Shown here: one piece after another, positions 1 to 9,054 of the stretch
How the letters are laid out: every line of letters starts with the position of its first letter
How positions within the stretch are numbered: position 1 is the first letter of the stretch
NCBI RefSeq assembly: GCF_003569785.1
Contig: NZ_KZ983999.1
Coordinates: forward strand, 1 to 64,000
Reading direction: 5' to 3'
DNA from: Leucobacter sp. wl10
GTDB lineage: Bacteria; Actinomycetota; Actinomycetes; Actinomycetales; Microbacteriaceae
DNA: 64,000 nt
Made by a program: the position numbers and the translations under genes
Notes under the pieces: generated by a model
What the model was told of the DNA's origin: nothing
Databases searched by the model: none
The model's input: only the letters and a program-made list of their open reading frames with translations

Positions 1-32
1 TCGAAAAGATGCGGCACCAAACCCCCAGCGAT

Positions 33-353
33 TCACTCAAGCCTGAACTTAGAATGGGCGGTCTCCGCGATATAGAACGGTCGGGGTGCGTGAAGAGCCT
101 TCAACGGTTCGGTCGAATAAAGACTTGCATTCGTAATGAGCAGCAAACGTGCGAGTGCATTGTGGAAGTCGGCCGTGGCTGTCGGCGGTGCCACTTGGTT
201 TCGGACAACGAGGTCGATTGGTGAGGAATGTGCTTCTAAGGCGGGGTGCTGTGATAGGAAGATGTCGGGGCTAACTGCGGAAACTCCAATTGTGGCAGGG
301 TCTTCCTTCGCGAGATCAGCGGCCTTTTGGGTGATGAGAAAGGGTACCTCCGC
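33..353 (-). pseudogene. Remnant of a VapC-type PIN-domain toxin (C-terminal part)
   Basis: The minus-strand frame reads ...PFLITQKAADL...GVSAVSPDIFL...PPTATADFHNALARLL, the pattern of the last third of PIN_3-type VapC ribonucleases (a 'LIT..' strand, then '.V..SPD.FL', then a C-terminal helix rich in A/L). Nothing upstream in this frame resembles the catalytic N-terminal acidic residues, and no start codon with a Shine-Dalgarno sequence is visible, so I read it as a 5'-truncated relic. Family assignment rests on pattern memory only and is uncertain. It sits just upstream of the defence island, fitting a region rich in decayed toxin-antitoxin and defence genes. Confidence 0.35.
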
Positions 354-478
354 GGCTCTGGGTGTCCGTGGGGATCTGGTAATCGGTTTGAATGGACATG
401 GTCTTCTGAGTGGGGCCGTAGACTCAGAACCGTGCCGTTCGTTGAACTTGCAGCGCCTGTGATGGGGTCTCTGAGTTG

Positions 479-900
479 AGTGGCACGCAGATGGCACGAG
501 CGGCCAACGACATTGCAGAATCCGCAAGATTCCGGGCCTCAATAGCCAATAGGGCGGTGACTGGGACTTCTAATCGATTAATGCACTAAAATACCTGATC
601 AGAACTTAAAATGGCTTAAATTTTCTGATTCAGGTATCTCTGTTCAGAGATGTTTGATGGACAGAGGAGGACGGACATGAACTCGAGTTCCCGTTCGGAG
701 CGGCACGCAGGATCCGGTGGTGAGCCGCAGATGCCTAAGCTGGTTTCGCTCGCTGAGGCGGCTGAGCAGTTCGGCATATCCGTGAAGACACTTCGGCGTC
801 GGATCTCGGATGGAGCGGTGCGCGGCTATCGGGTTGGGCGGCTGATCCGGGTCGATATGAATGACTTGCTCGAGAATCTCCTCGTGGAGATTTCGGCGGC
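479..900. repeat. Long direct repeat, copy 1 (operator plus HTH gene)
   Basis: This stretch matches 9878..10289 at roughly 85-90 % by eye. It includes an untranslated leader, an AT-rich promoter with an inverted repeat, and almost the whole small HTH gene. The two copies are in the same orientation and bracket the Wadjet operon and the Abi-family gene. Homology fades just upstream of position 479 and near the HTH stop codon. Small indels (for example about 10 bp in the leader) separate the copies, so this is an old duplication rather than an assembly artefact. Confidence 0.8.
591..637 (+). promoter_or_regulatory. Inverted-repeat operator/promoter in front of HTH gene 1
   Basis: ATACCTGATCAGAA (591-604) is the near-perfect reverse complement of TTCTGATTCAGGTAT (623-637), with one extra base in the right arm. 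The spacer is AT-rich (TTAAAATGGCTTAAA-like) and could hold a -10 region. The left arm contains the self-palindrome CTGATCAG. Both arms recur at 9979-10025 in front of the paralogous HTH gene while the spacer varies, so the arms look selected. The most likely ligand is the HTH protein encoded 40 bp downstream (inference). Confidence 0.6.
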
Positions 901-913
901 TCGTCATCGGTAG
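677..913 (+). CDS. Small excisionase/MerR-like helix-turn-helix protein (copy 1)
   Basis: This 78-aa protein carries a HTH_17/excisionase-type domain over its last 55 residues: MPKLVSLAEAAEQFGIS, then KTLRRRISDGAVRGYRVGR, then LIRV in the wing. The N-terminal ~20 residues are polar and probably disordered. I start it at ATG 677 because GAGGAGG lies 7-10 nt upstream; the in-frame ATG at 650 lacks that spacing. It is followed after 59 bp by the Wadjet gene jetA on the same strand, and preceded by an inverted repeat it may bind. Excisionase-like proteins serve as recombination factors, as antitoxins of PIN toxins or as small regulators. With no integrase nearby, I favour a regulator of the downstream operon. 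Its paralog lies at 10066..10299. Confidence 0.8.
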   Translation: MNSSSRSERHAGSGGEPQMPKLVSLAEAAEQFGISVKTLRRRISDGAVRGYRVGRLIRVDMNDLLENLLVEISAARHR

Positions 914-972
914 GGCGAGTAGCACCAGCGCTTCCGACTCGTGAAGTCGGTGGTGCCCACTACTCTGGGAGC

Positions 973-2475
973 ATGTCTGGGCCGCGCTACGACGTCTTCC
1001 GCTATCTGAGCGCGGCTGAGCACGCTTCCTCCTATCGAGCGATCATGCGCGAATTCTCCGCGGCGAAGCAACGTTTCATCGTGCATCTGCGCCCCGAGGA
1101 ACTCCGCTCCGCGGTGCCGCCCGGCGTGGATGTCACTGCACTGTTGTCACAGCTCGTGGACTGGGGCAATCTCAAGGCCGATCCCGACACGAGCCGTGTC
1201 GCCACCGTCGAAGAGTTCAACCGAGCCCGCTATGTCTACCAGTTCACTGCGGCGGGCGAGTCGGCCGAGCGTGTCCTGGCGGAGTTCGACCGCACCTTCG
1301 GCGCCGCGGGCGCGCTGCAGTCGTGGGCGCTCGAAGACATCGTCGAGCAGCTGCAGGTCATACTCGCGCAGCTGGAGCGCCCCGATCCCGATGAGGCGAA
1401 GACGGCCCTTGCGATGACGACGCTCGCCGACCGCTTCACGGGGCTTGCAGCGAATGCACAGGCGTTCAGCGGCGATCTGCAGCGCACGATCGACCTGCGC
1501 GGCGTCGACACCGACGCCTTCCTCGCTTACAAGGAGCGGCTGATCGGATACCTGCAACGGTTCATCCAGGATCTCGTCATTCGCACCGCCGAGATCGCGA
1601 GTCTTCTCGACCGCGTCTCGGATGTCCAGGAGAAGCGGCTGCTGCGCATCGTCGCTGCCCGCGAGGCGCGTGACATCGCCCCGGATGCGGAGGGAACTTC
1701 CGACGCGCTCAAGGAGGCGATCGGCCGCTGGCGCGAGCGGTTCCAGGGCTTCCGGCAGTGGTTCGTCGGATCCGGGGGCACGACGAGCCAGTCGCAGCAG
1801 CTCAGGCATATGGCGCTGAATGCGATCCCAGCGCTGCTCGGCGTCGTGCAGCGCCTCGGCGACCGTCGCGCCGGGCGCAGCGATCGCGTGGCAGACTTCC
1901 GGCAGCTCGCGCTGTGGTTCGCCGAAGCGCCCTCCGACGATGACAGGCACCGGCTTGCGGCTGTCGCGTTCGGCCTCGCCCCAGCCCGCCACCTCTCGAT
2001 CGATGAGCGCACCCTCGACGACCGGATGCGCCGGCCCGTGTCGCCCAGCACTTCGTGGGCGGAGGCCCCGCCGATCGAGATCAGCCCGAGGTTGCGTGCG
2101 ACCGGCAGCTACGAGCGGCGCGGCTCTCTCTCCCGCGTGCGCGATCGGGCCGCGGAACGCCGAACGATCGCCCTCGCGGTCGAGACGCAGCGGGTCGAAC
2201 TGGAGCGGTTGCGTACGCAGCTGGTCACCGAAGAACCGGCGGCGATCGGCGATTTCCCGATCGTGGACGCGGAGGCCCGCGCGCTGCTGCTGCAGCTGCT
2301 CGGCGATGCGCTCGCCCAGCGGCGCCAGCCCGGTGACACGGTGAAGGCCCGGAGCCTCGACGGTGCGTTCGAGATCGAACTGCACCCTGCCGCGGGAGAG
2401 GAGTCCGTGCTGGAGTTGGAGGACGGTGCGCTCACCGGACCTGCGCACCGCATCAGGATCGAGCAGTCGTCATGA
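973..2475 (+). CDS. jetA: Wadjet protein JetA, DUF2397 (TIGR02677) family
   Basis: The 500-aa protein begins RYDVFRYLSAAEHASSYRAI..., followed by RFIVHLRPEEL, the hallmark N-terminus of the DUF2397/TIGR02677 family. The rest is helical with a long charged segment (residues ~380-430). In Wadjet/MukBEF-like SMC systems JetA is the kleisin-like subunit bridging the ATPase heads of JetC. The family always travels with DUF2398, an SbcC-like ATPase and DUF2399, as here. Its TGA overlaps the jetB ATG (ATGA), so the two are translationally coupled. The ATG at 973 has only a weak upstream GGGAG. As I recall this gene set is the third Wadjet subtype; the subtype number should be verified. Confidence 0.9.
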   Translation: MSGPRYDVFRYLSAAEHASSYRAIMREFSAAKQRFIVHLRPEELRSAVPPGVDVTALLSQLVDWGNLKADPDTSRVATVEEFNRARYVYQFTAAGESAERVLAEFDRTFGAAGALQSWALEDIVEQLQVILAQLERPDPDEAKTALAMTTLADRFTGLAANAQAFSGDLQRTIDLRGVDTDAFLAYKERLIGYLQRFIQDLVIRTAEIASLLDRVSDVQEKRLLRIVAAREARDIAPDAEGTSDALKEAIGRWRERFQGFRQWFVGSGGTTSQSQQLRHMALNAIPALLGVVQRLGDRRAGRSDRVADFRQLALWFAEAPSDDDRHRLAAVAFGLAPARHLSIDERTLDDRMRRPVSPSTSWAEAPPIEISPRLRATGSYERRGSLSRVRDRAAERRTIALAVETQRVELERLRTQLVTEEPAAIGDFPIVDAEARALLLQLLGDALAQRRQPGDTVKARSLDGAFEIELHPAAGEESVLELEDGALTGPAHRIRIEQSS

Positions 2476-3653
2476 GCGTGCTCGCGTCCGCGGTGGAGGA
2501 GAGCCGCCTGGCGGAGCGCCGCCGCGCGCTGCGGGCCCTGCTCGCACAGCCGGTGCTCTCGGCTCGCGGCCCGGATGAGGCCGACTTCCGGCGGGTCCGA
2601 CGCTTTGAGGCCGAGCTGCGCGAGTGGCTGGATGTCAACACCGGCTGGAGACTGACCGTCGATGCGAGTGCGGCGCGCCTGCACAAGCGGGTCGCGGGCG
2701 ACGATGCGACGCGAGGCATTGTCGACCATCGCCGCCGCCCCTTCACCCGCCGCCGCTACGTGCTGCTCGCTCTCGCACTCGCCGTGCTGGAGCGCTTCGG
2801 CGGGCAGATCACGCTCGGCAGGCTCGCCGAAGACGTGATCGGTGAGCTGGGAGATCCGCGGTTCGCGAGCACGGGCATCGAATTCGCCCTCGCCGGCCGC
2901 GACGAGCGCGGCGATATCGTCGCCGTCGTTCGCCTGCTGCTCGCCCTCGGCGCGTTGCGCCGGATCGAGGGCGACGAGGAGCGCTTCGTGGAGGCCGGGA
3001 CAGACGTGCTCTACGACGTCGAGCACGGGGTGGTGGGTGTCATGCTGCAGACGGCGCAGGCGCCGTCGATGACGCTGGAGGAGGCACCCGAGGCCCGCCT
3101 CTCGGCGGTCGTCGAGCAGCCGTTCGTCGACACCGACGACGCGCGCACCCGAGCGCTTCGCCGCATCATCACCCGGAGGCTTCTCGACGACCCGGTGCTG
3201 GAATACGCGTCGCTCACCGACGACGAGCTCGCCTACCTCACGAGCCAGCGGCGGGCGATCACCGACCGCATCACCGAGGCGACGGGCCTCGTCCCGGAAG
3301 TGCGCGCCGAGGGCATCGCGATGCTCGACCCCGACGATCAGCTCACAGATGTGCGGATGCCCGAGGGTGGTGCGCCCGGGCACCTCGCCCTGCTCATCGC
3401 CACGCGGCTCGCAGAAGAAGGCCATCTGACGCGCGATGCGCTCATCGACTACACCGACGAACTGTGCCAGACGCACGCATCGGTATGGGGCAGCACGATC
3501 CGCGCCCGACCCCGTGCCGAACTCGCGGACGAGGCGATCGGCAGGCTGCGCGCGCTGGGGCTTCTGCGGGTAGAGGGCGACGAGGTCGCCGCGCGGCCGA
3601 TTCTTTCGCGCTTCCGGCTCGGCCAGCCGGTGACGATCGGAGCGGGCGTGTGA
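2472..3653 (+). CDS. jetB: Wadjet protein JetB, DUF2398 (TIGR02678) family
   Basis: This 393-aa protein has the DUF2398 signatures ALRALLAQPVLS near residue 20, LREWLDVNTGWRLTVD near residue 55, and RRPFTRRRYVLLALALAVLER near residue 95. The C-terminal half is predicted winged-helix (DELCQTHASVWGSTIRARP...LGLLRVEGDEV). JetB corresponds to the KITE-type (MukE-like) subunit that binds the kleisin JetA. It overlaps jetA by 4 bp at its start and jetC by 4 bp at its end (GTGA). High G+C and codon use match the neighbouring jet genes but differ from the lower-GC HTH leader, so the operon probably moved as a block. Confidence 0.9.
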   Translation: MSVLASAVEESRLAERRRALRALLAQPVLSARGPDEADFRRVRRFEAELREWLDVNTGWRLTVDASAARLHKRVAGDDATRGIVDHRRRPFTRRRYVLLALALAVLERFGGQITLGRLAEDVIGELGDPRFASTGIEFALAGRDERGDIVAVVRLLLALGALRRIEGDEERFVEAGTDVLYDVEHGVVGVMLQTAQAPSMTLEEAPEARLSAVVEQPFVDTDDARTRALRRIITRRLLDDPVLEYASLTDDELAYLTSQRRAITDRITEATGLVPEVRAEGIAMLDPDDQLTDVRMPEGGAPGHLALLIATRLAEEGHLTRDALIDYTDELCQTHASVWGSTIRARPRAELADEAIGRLRALGLLRVEGDEVAARPILSRFRLGQPVTIGAGV

Positions 3654-6600
3654 GCTATCCCGTTCCGGCCCCGGGCCGCTTCAAGCCGCTGCGTTCCGGC
3701 CTCGTCGAGCTGTTCCTCTACGAGGCGCAGGAGTTCCCCTTCCGCGACGGCCGGCTGCTGCTGCGCGGCGACAACGGCAGCGGCAAGTCGAAGGTGCTCG
3801 CCCTCACCCTGCCGCTGCTGCTCGACGCGAATCTGAACCCCGCGCGAATGGAGCCTGACGCGGATCCGAACAAGCGCATGGCGTGGAACCTGCTGCTGGG
3901 AGATGTGTACGACGAGCGCACGGGCTACAGCTGGATCGAGTTCGGCCGCATCGACGACGAGGGCCGCGAGCACTTCGTGACGCTCGGGCTCGGTGTGAAG
4001 GCTGTGCAGCACCGCGGCGTCGTACGGCAGTGGTGGTTCGTCACCGAGCAGCGCATCGGACACGAACTGCACCTCGTCGATCGTTCTCGTACCGTGCGCA
4101 CGCGGGATCGCCTCATCGAAGCCATCGGAGACCGCGGAGCGGTCTTCGACACGGCTGAGCGGTATCGCCGCGCCGTGGACGAGAGCCTGTTCGGCCTTCA
4201 CGGGCGATACGATGCGCTCATCGATCTGCTCGTGCACCTCCGCCAGCCGCAGCTCTCGAAGCGGCCGAATGAGAAGCAGCTCGCCCGCGCGCTTTCTGAG
4301 TCGCTGGCTCCGATGCCGGAGTCGCTGATCGAAACGGTCGCCCAGTCGTATCAGGCGCTGGAAGACGACGAGCGCGCGATTCAGACGCTGCGATCCACTG
4401 CCGGTGCGGTGCGCACCTTCGCCGGGGAGTACGCCCGCTATGCGAGGATCGCGGCGCTGCGTGCGACCGCGCAGCCCCGCCGCGCGCAGTCCGACTACGA
4501 GGGCCAGGCCCGGCGTTCGCGCGAGGCGACGGCGCGCCTTGAACGGGCGGTCGAGGCGCTCACCCGAGCCGAGGACGCCGTCGATAAGGCCGAGAACAAG
4601 CGGGCCGGGCTCGACGGATCGCGCGAGGCGCTGCGCGAGCGGCGCGGGTCCGACGAGATCGCGCAATACCAGAATGCACGAGACGTTGCGGATGCGAAGC
4701 GCCGGGCCGCGCTCGCTGCCGAGGGCGCCGCAGCACAGGCGCTCGCCACCCGCAACGCTCAGCAGAGGCTGCTCGACGAGGCTCGCGCCGAGGCCGAGGA
4801 GGAGCGGGCTGGTGTCGCCGATGCGCACGCTGCCGCAGGGAAGCACGCCGGGATCGCGAGCATCGACCTCTCGCCCGTGCCCGACGGCCTAGACGCCGCC
4901 GTCGCCGACCGCATTGCCCGGGAGCTGGACGCGGGCGTGCGACGCAGGCGCGAGCACGTCGCGCACCTCGACCGGGTGATCACCGCGCGAGATGCCGCCG
5001 CCGCAGCCCACCAGTCGGCGCGGCAGGCGGTCGACGCCGCCGCGGCCCGGCGCGACGTCGAGGACGAGCGCATGCGCGCCGCCCAGGATGCGGCCGAGCG
5101 CGCGGCGTCCGAGTGGCTGGAGAGCGCGAGCGGGCACCTGACGAACGCGCGACTGTTGCGCGGCGAGGGACTCGACGAGGCGTTCGAGGCGGCAGGGAAC
5201 TGGGCGGCCGCGCCGGATGACGCCCCCAACCCGCTGCGGCAGTGGGCGAACGTCACGGCCCGTGCCCGCGGTACGGAGCTCGAGGAGAAGCACATCGCGG
5301 CCGATCACGAGCTGCGGCGATTGGATCCCTTCCTCGCAGACCTCGACTCCGAGATCGAACGGCTGGCCGCCGGAGTCGTGCGAGTGCCACCGCCGCCCGC
5401 GACCCGTACCGCCGATCGCGAGGAATCGGCCGGTGCGGCGTTCTGGGAGTGCGTCGATCCGCGGCCGCGTCTCGCGGCCGCGGAGGCGGCGGGGATCGAG
5501 GCCGCCCTGCAGGCGTCCGGTCTGCTCGACGCGTGGGTCGACGCGGCGGGCGTCGCAGCATCCGCCGATGGCGACGTGCTGCTGCGGCCCGCGCCGCAGG
5601 ACGGGTCGACGCTCGCCGATGTGCTCCTCCCGCTCGAGGTCCGCGGCATCGCGGCCGACCGTGTCGACGCGCTGCTGCGGAGTATCGCGCTCGTCGACGA
5701 TCCTCGCGAAGGGCAGGCCGCGGTCTCGACCACGGGAGCGTTTGCGCTCGGGCCGCTCGTGGGCGCCTGGCGCAAGCCCGCCGCCGAGTACCTCGGGGCC
5801 ACCGCCCGTGAGCGCGCCCGGCTCGCGCGGCTGGAGGAGGCGCGGGCCGAGCACGAACGCCTCACCGCCGAGCGCATCGAGTGGACCGCCCGAGTCGAAA
5901 GCGCGCAGGAGCGACGCACCGCCCTCGCCGAGGAGCGTGACGGGCTCCCCGTCGATGCCCCCGTCCGCCGCACGAGCGACGCGGCTGCGGCTGCGGCTGA
6001 GCGCCGGGCCGAGCAGGACGCCGAGCTCGGGCGACACCGCGACGACCTCGCGGGGGCCGCCGAGCGGCTGCAACGCGCGGAGGTGGTCGTGGCGGAGGCG
6101 TCGGAGCTGACCGGCATCGACCCCGACGCGCTCGAGCAGGTGCGGCGCGCGCTCGCCGGCCTGCCCGACGCCGCCGGCCGGCTGGTCGAGCGGATCAGAC
6201 GGCTCGTGCGGTGCGAGGAGCGGGCCGCCGAGCGGGGATCCGCGCTGCGCGAGACGGAGGAATCGCTCGCGAGGGCGGAGGCTGCGGCGCAGGAGGCGAC
6301 TGCCTACGCCGTCACGGCGGAGCATCGGCGCGACATGCTCGAGGCGACCGTCGGCGAAGAGGCCCGCGAGATCGAGCGGCGCCTCTCGGAGGTCGAGGCT
6401 CAGCTCGAGCAGATCAAGTTCCGCCTCGGTACCCTGCGGGGCGAGCGCGACGCGGCGTCGACCGAGCGAGCCGTCGCGCAACACGAGGTCGAGACGGTCG
6501 CGGGCGCTCTCGCGCTCGCGACCGAGGCCCGGGATGAAGCCGCGGAGTCGTTCCGCCTGTTCGCCGAAACGGGTCTCCTCGCGCTCGCCGTGTCCGAGCT

Positions 6601-7720
6601 CGATATTCCGGATCCCGCGACGCAGTGGGCGCCCGATCCGACCGTGCGGCTCGCGCGGCGCGCGCTCGAGGCCCTCGGCGGGCAGGATCCGTCCGGCGAG
6701 GAGTGGGACGCCGCGGTCGGGCGCCTCCGTCGTGCGTTCGAGACGATGCAGGCCGAGTTGAGCACCCGTGGGCGGCAGTCGGCGTGGGATCAGCGGCATG
6801 CCGTCACCGTCGTGACGGTGCAGCACGGATCCGAGTATGTCGTGCCGATGCAGCTCGGCGAGGAGCTCGAGGCGGAGCTGGCCGAGCGTGGGCGCCTGCT
6901 CACCGCGAAGGAGCGGGCGATCCTCGAAACGCATCTCATCGACGAGGTCGGCGCGCAGCTGCACGAGCGGGTGCGCACCGCGATGGATCAGGTGACGAGC
7001 ATCAACGCGGAGCTGGCTCGGCGTCCAACGCGCAGCGGTCTGAAGCTGAGGATCGTGTGGGAACCCGCCGACGGCGAGCTCGACCGGGAGGGACGGGCGC
7101 TGCTGCAGCAGAGCGCCGCCGCGTGGTCGCCCGCCGACCGGGATGCGATCGGCGAGTACCTGCGAGCTCGCGTCGAGGATGCGAGGCGCGAGGATCCGGA
7201 GGCGAGTTGGCACGAGCGCCTCGGCCGCGCCTTCGACTACCGAGCCTGGAACACCTTCGCTGTGCAGCTGCATCAGGGCCGCGGCTGGCGGCCAGCCTCC
7301 GGCCCCGCGTCGAGCGGCGAGCGCGTGCTCGCAGGCAGTGTCCCCCTCTTCGCGGCGGCGGCCAGTCACTATGCCTCGACCGCGAGCCCGTACGCGCCTC
7401 GGATCGTGCTGCTCGACGAGGCGTTCGCCGGCGTCGACGACCGTTCCCGGGCGAACTACCTGGGGCTGCTCGCCGAGTTCGACCTCGATGTGGTCATGAC
7501 GAGCGAGCGGGAATGGGCGACGTACCCGGAGATCCCGGGTATCGCGATAGCCAATCTGTTCCGCCTGCCCGGCACCGAAGCCGTGCACGTCGAGCACTGG
7601 ACATGGGATGGCTCGTCGCGTGAGCGGCTCGCCGATCCGGGAGCCACTGCCATCGAACCCGCGCCGACGGCCGAGCCGGACGGTTCCGCGCTCGCTCTCG
7701 ACTTCGACGAGCTGTCATGA
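3650..7720 (+). CDS. jetC: Wadjet SMC-like ATPase JetC (TIGR02680 family)
   Basis: This 1356-aa SbcC/MukB-like ATPase has a Walker A GDNGSGKSK at residues ~40-48 inside the typical context GRLLLRGDNGSGKSKVLAL. A very long Ala/Arg/Glu-rich coiled coil with a central hinge-like insert (~residues 620-720) follows. The ABC signature SSGERVLAG is near 1221 and the Walker B LLDEAF near 1254-1259. The start is GTG 3650, overlapping the jetB stop, because homology begins right there (SYPVPAPGRFKPLRSGLVELF); longer open frame upstream lies inside jetB. Related systems extrude DNA loops and deliver small circular DNA to the JetD nuclease. All ATPase motifs look intact, so the motor should be active. 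Confidence 0.92.
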   Translation: MSYPVPAPGRFKPLRSGLVELFLYEAQEFPFRDGRLLLRGDNGSGKSKVLALTLPLLLDANLNPARMEPDADPNKRMAWNLLLGDVYDERTGYSWIEFGRIDDEGREHFVTLGLGVKAVQHRGVVRQWWFVTEQRIGHELHLVDRSRTVRTRDRLIEAIGDRGAVFDTAERYRRAVDESLFGLHGRYDALIDLLVHLRQPQLSKRPNEKQLARALSESLAPMPESLIETVAQSYQALEDDERAIQTLRSTAGAVRTFAGEYARYARIAALRATAQPRRAQSDYEGQARRSREATARLERAVEALTRAEDAVDKAENKRAGLDGSREALRERRGSDEIAQYQNARDVADAKRRAALAAEGAAAQALATRNAQQRLLDEARAEAEEERAGVADAHAAAGKHAGIASIDLSPVPDGLDAAVADRIARELDAGVRRRREHVAHLDRVITARDAAAAAHQSARQAVDAAAARRDVEDERMRAAQDAAERAASEWLESASGHLTNARLLRGEGLDEAFEAAGNWAAAPDDAPNPLRQWANVTARARGTELEEKHIAADHELRRLDPFLADLDSEIERLAAGVVRVPPPPATRTADREESAGAAFWECVDPRPRLAAAEAAGIEAALQASGLLDAWVDAAGVAASADGDVLLRPAPQDGSTLADVLLPLEVRGIAADRVDALLRSIALVDDPREGQAAVSTTGAFALGPLVGAWRKPAAEYLGATARERARLARLEEARAEHERLTAERIEWTARVESAQERRTALAEERDGLPVDAPVRRTSDAAAAAAERRAEQDAELGRHRDDLAGAAERLQRAEVVVAEASELTGIDPDALEQVRRALAGLPDAAGRLVERIRRLVRCEERAAERGSALRETEESLARAEAAAQEATAYAVTAEHRRDMLEATVGEEAREIERRLSEVEAQLEQIKFRLGTLRGERDAASTERAVAQHEVETVAGALALATEARDEAAESFRLFAETGLLALAVSELDIPDPATQWAPDPTVRLARRALEALGGQDPSGEEWDAAVGRLRRAFETMQAELSTRGRQSAWDQRHAVTVVTVQHGSEYVVPMQLGEELEAELAERGRLLTAKERAILETHLIDEVGAQLHERVRTAMDQVTSINAELARRPTRSGLKLRIVWEPADGELDREGRALLQQSAAAWSPADRDAIGEYLRARVEDARREDPEASWHERLGRAFDYRAWNTFAVQLHQGRGWRPASGPASSGERVLAGSVPLFAAAASHYASTASPYAPRIVLLDEAFAGVDDRSRANYLGLLAEFDLDVVMTSEREWATYPEIPGIAIANLFRLPGTEAVHVEHWTWDGSSRERLADPGATAIEPAPTAEPDGSALALDFDELS

Positions 7721-8919
7721 CCGTCGATCGTGTCCACCAGCTGCTCGGAGCTCCTGAACTGGCACGCCTGGTCGATGCGCTCGTGCGTCGCGTGGAGCTC
7801 GCCAGACCGATCACCGGGCGGCTCGTCCTTCGGGTGAAGCCGGACGAACGCGCCGCGATCGCTGCGCTGTTCGGTCAGCGGACTGGCGTAGGCACAACGA
7901 TGTCCGTGGATCTCGACCGGCTCGAGCGGGTCGTGCGATCGGCGGGGGTCGCGGATTCCCTCGCTGCTGCGATCGAGGCGCTGCGCGGCCCCCTTGTCGT
8001 CCGCTCCGAGCAGGAGGAGGCGCTGCAGCGTGCGTGGAACCATGCCCACCTTTTCTTCGACCGGCTTCTCGCCTCCCGCCCCGAACTCGACGAGTGGGTG
8101 TCGAGAGTCCGAGCTCGTGGCACGGTGCGCCGCCTCGCCGTCTCGCCGGAGGAGGGCGAGCGACTCGTGGAGCGGGTCGTCCGGCTGCTCGAGGCGCTGC
8201 CCGCCGCGGGAGAGGGACTGCCGCGGTTGGCATCGAGGCTGCTCGGGTCGGCGCATGCGCTCGATCAAGGGTCGCCGGAGGCGGCCCTTGTGCTGTCTGC
8301 GCTCAGAGCCCTTCCGGGGGCGCCCGCGGTCGAGCCGGGCGCGCGAGGAAGGCGCGAGCTGTGGGCATCGGCTGGCGTCGCGATCGACGAGTTGTCGAGC
8401 ACGGTGCTCGTGCACCGGTTGGCGCTTCCCGGTGTCGTGGGCGAGTTGACGCGCGCGGGCGAGCCCGTCGTGCTGACGCTCCGGCAGCTGAGCGCCCTCG
8501 AGATTCCGGTACCGGACACGCCGGTGTTCGTCTGCGAGAATCCCTCGGTTGTCGACGCCGCCGTGCGCGAGCTTGCAGGTGTCGGCCCTCCGCTCGTGTG
8601 CACACAGGGTCAGCCGTCGCTTGCCGCTAACGTGCTGCTCGACCGCATTCAGGGGGCAGGGTTGCTTTACCACGGTGATTTCGACTGGGGTGGCCTGCGC
8701 ATCGCGAACCGCATCTTCGATCGGTTCGGCTTCGAGCCGTGGCGCTTCCGTACGGACGACCTGGAAGTGGCGCGCGACCTCCCCGGCGCACCGCTCAAGG
8801 GTGTGCCCGTCGAAGCGAAGTGGGATCCTCTGCTCATGCCGGCGTTGAGCGCACGAGCGTCGCGTCTCGAGGAAGAACAGGTTCTCGATGTGCTGCTCGA
8901 AGACCTGGCAGCCACTTGA
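7717..8919 (+). CDS. jetD: Wadjet nuclease JetD, DUF3323/DUF2399 (TIGR02679) family
   Basis: The 400-aa protein ends with a DUF2399 Toprim-like domain. The motif LLYHGDFDWGGLRIANR places the metal-binding acidic pair at about D321 and D323, and a conserved upstream Glu lies in VFVCENPSVV (~residue 273). The N-terminal half matches the DUF3323-type arm. JetD is the topoisomerase VI-like nuclease that cuts closed circular DNA once the SMC motor has trapped it. Its ATG overlaps the jetC stop by 4 bp, completing a jetABCD operon with 4-bp overlaps at each junction. No frameshift or loss of catalytic motif is visible, so the system looks functional. Confidence 0.9.
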   Translation: MTVDRVHQLLGAPELARLVDALVRRVELARPITGRLVLRVKPDERAAIAALFGQRTGVGTTMSVDLDRLERVVRSAGVADSLAAAIEALRGPLVVRSEQEEALQRAWNHAHLFFDRLLASRPELDEWVSRVRARGTVRRLAVSPEEGERLVERVVRLLEALPAAGEGLPRLASRLLGSAHALDQGSPEAALVLSALRALPGAPAVEPGARGRRELWASAGVAIDELSSTVLVHRLALPGVVGELTRAGEPVVLTLRQLSALEIPVPDTPVFVCENPSVVDAAVRELAGVGPPLVCTQGQPSLAANVLLDRIQGAGLLYHGDFDWGGLRIANRIFDRFGFEPWRFRTDDLEVARDLPGAPLKGVPVEAKWDPLLMPALSARASRLEEEQVLDVLLEDLAAT

Positions 8920-8968
8920 CGTAGGCTTCGGGGATCGCCATGTGCCCGCGGTGCTTCTGATGAAACAA

Positions 8969-8996
8969 GGAACCCCCGCCCGAAGGCGAGGGTTCC
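8969..8996 (+). terminator. Stem-loop after the Wadjet operon
   Basis: GGAACCCCCGCC (8969-8980), loop CGAA, and GGCGAGGGTTCC (8985-8996) form a 12-bp stem with one mismatch. It lies 50 bp after the jetD stop and ~60 bp before the Abi-family gene. There is no U-tract, as is common in high-GC actinobacteria, so termination or mRNA 3' protection are both possible. Confidence 0.6.
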
Positions 8997-9054
8997 CGGA
9001 ATATGCGCACCGGTCCGAGCCCGATGCTCGCACTTCTAGGTTACCGTGGTTCTG

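Noticed and set aside
677..913. Excisionase of an integrative element
   Set aside because: No integrase, attachment site or tRNA target is visible, and the gene is duplicated together with an operator before defence genes, so a regulator role is preferred.
1147..2448. Long minus-strand open frame opposite jetA
   Set aside because: It mirrors jetA codons, has no family pattern and no ribosome site; similar antisense frames run opposite jetC, the ThDP gene and NAD-GDH.
3464..3649. N-terminal extension of JetC before GTG 3650
   Set aside because: It lies within jetB in another frame and has no similarity to the family start, whereas GTG 3650 gives the usual 4-bp overlap.
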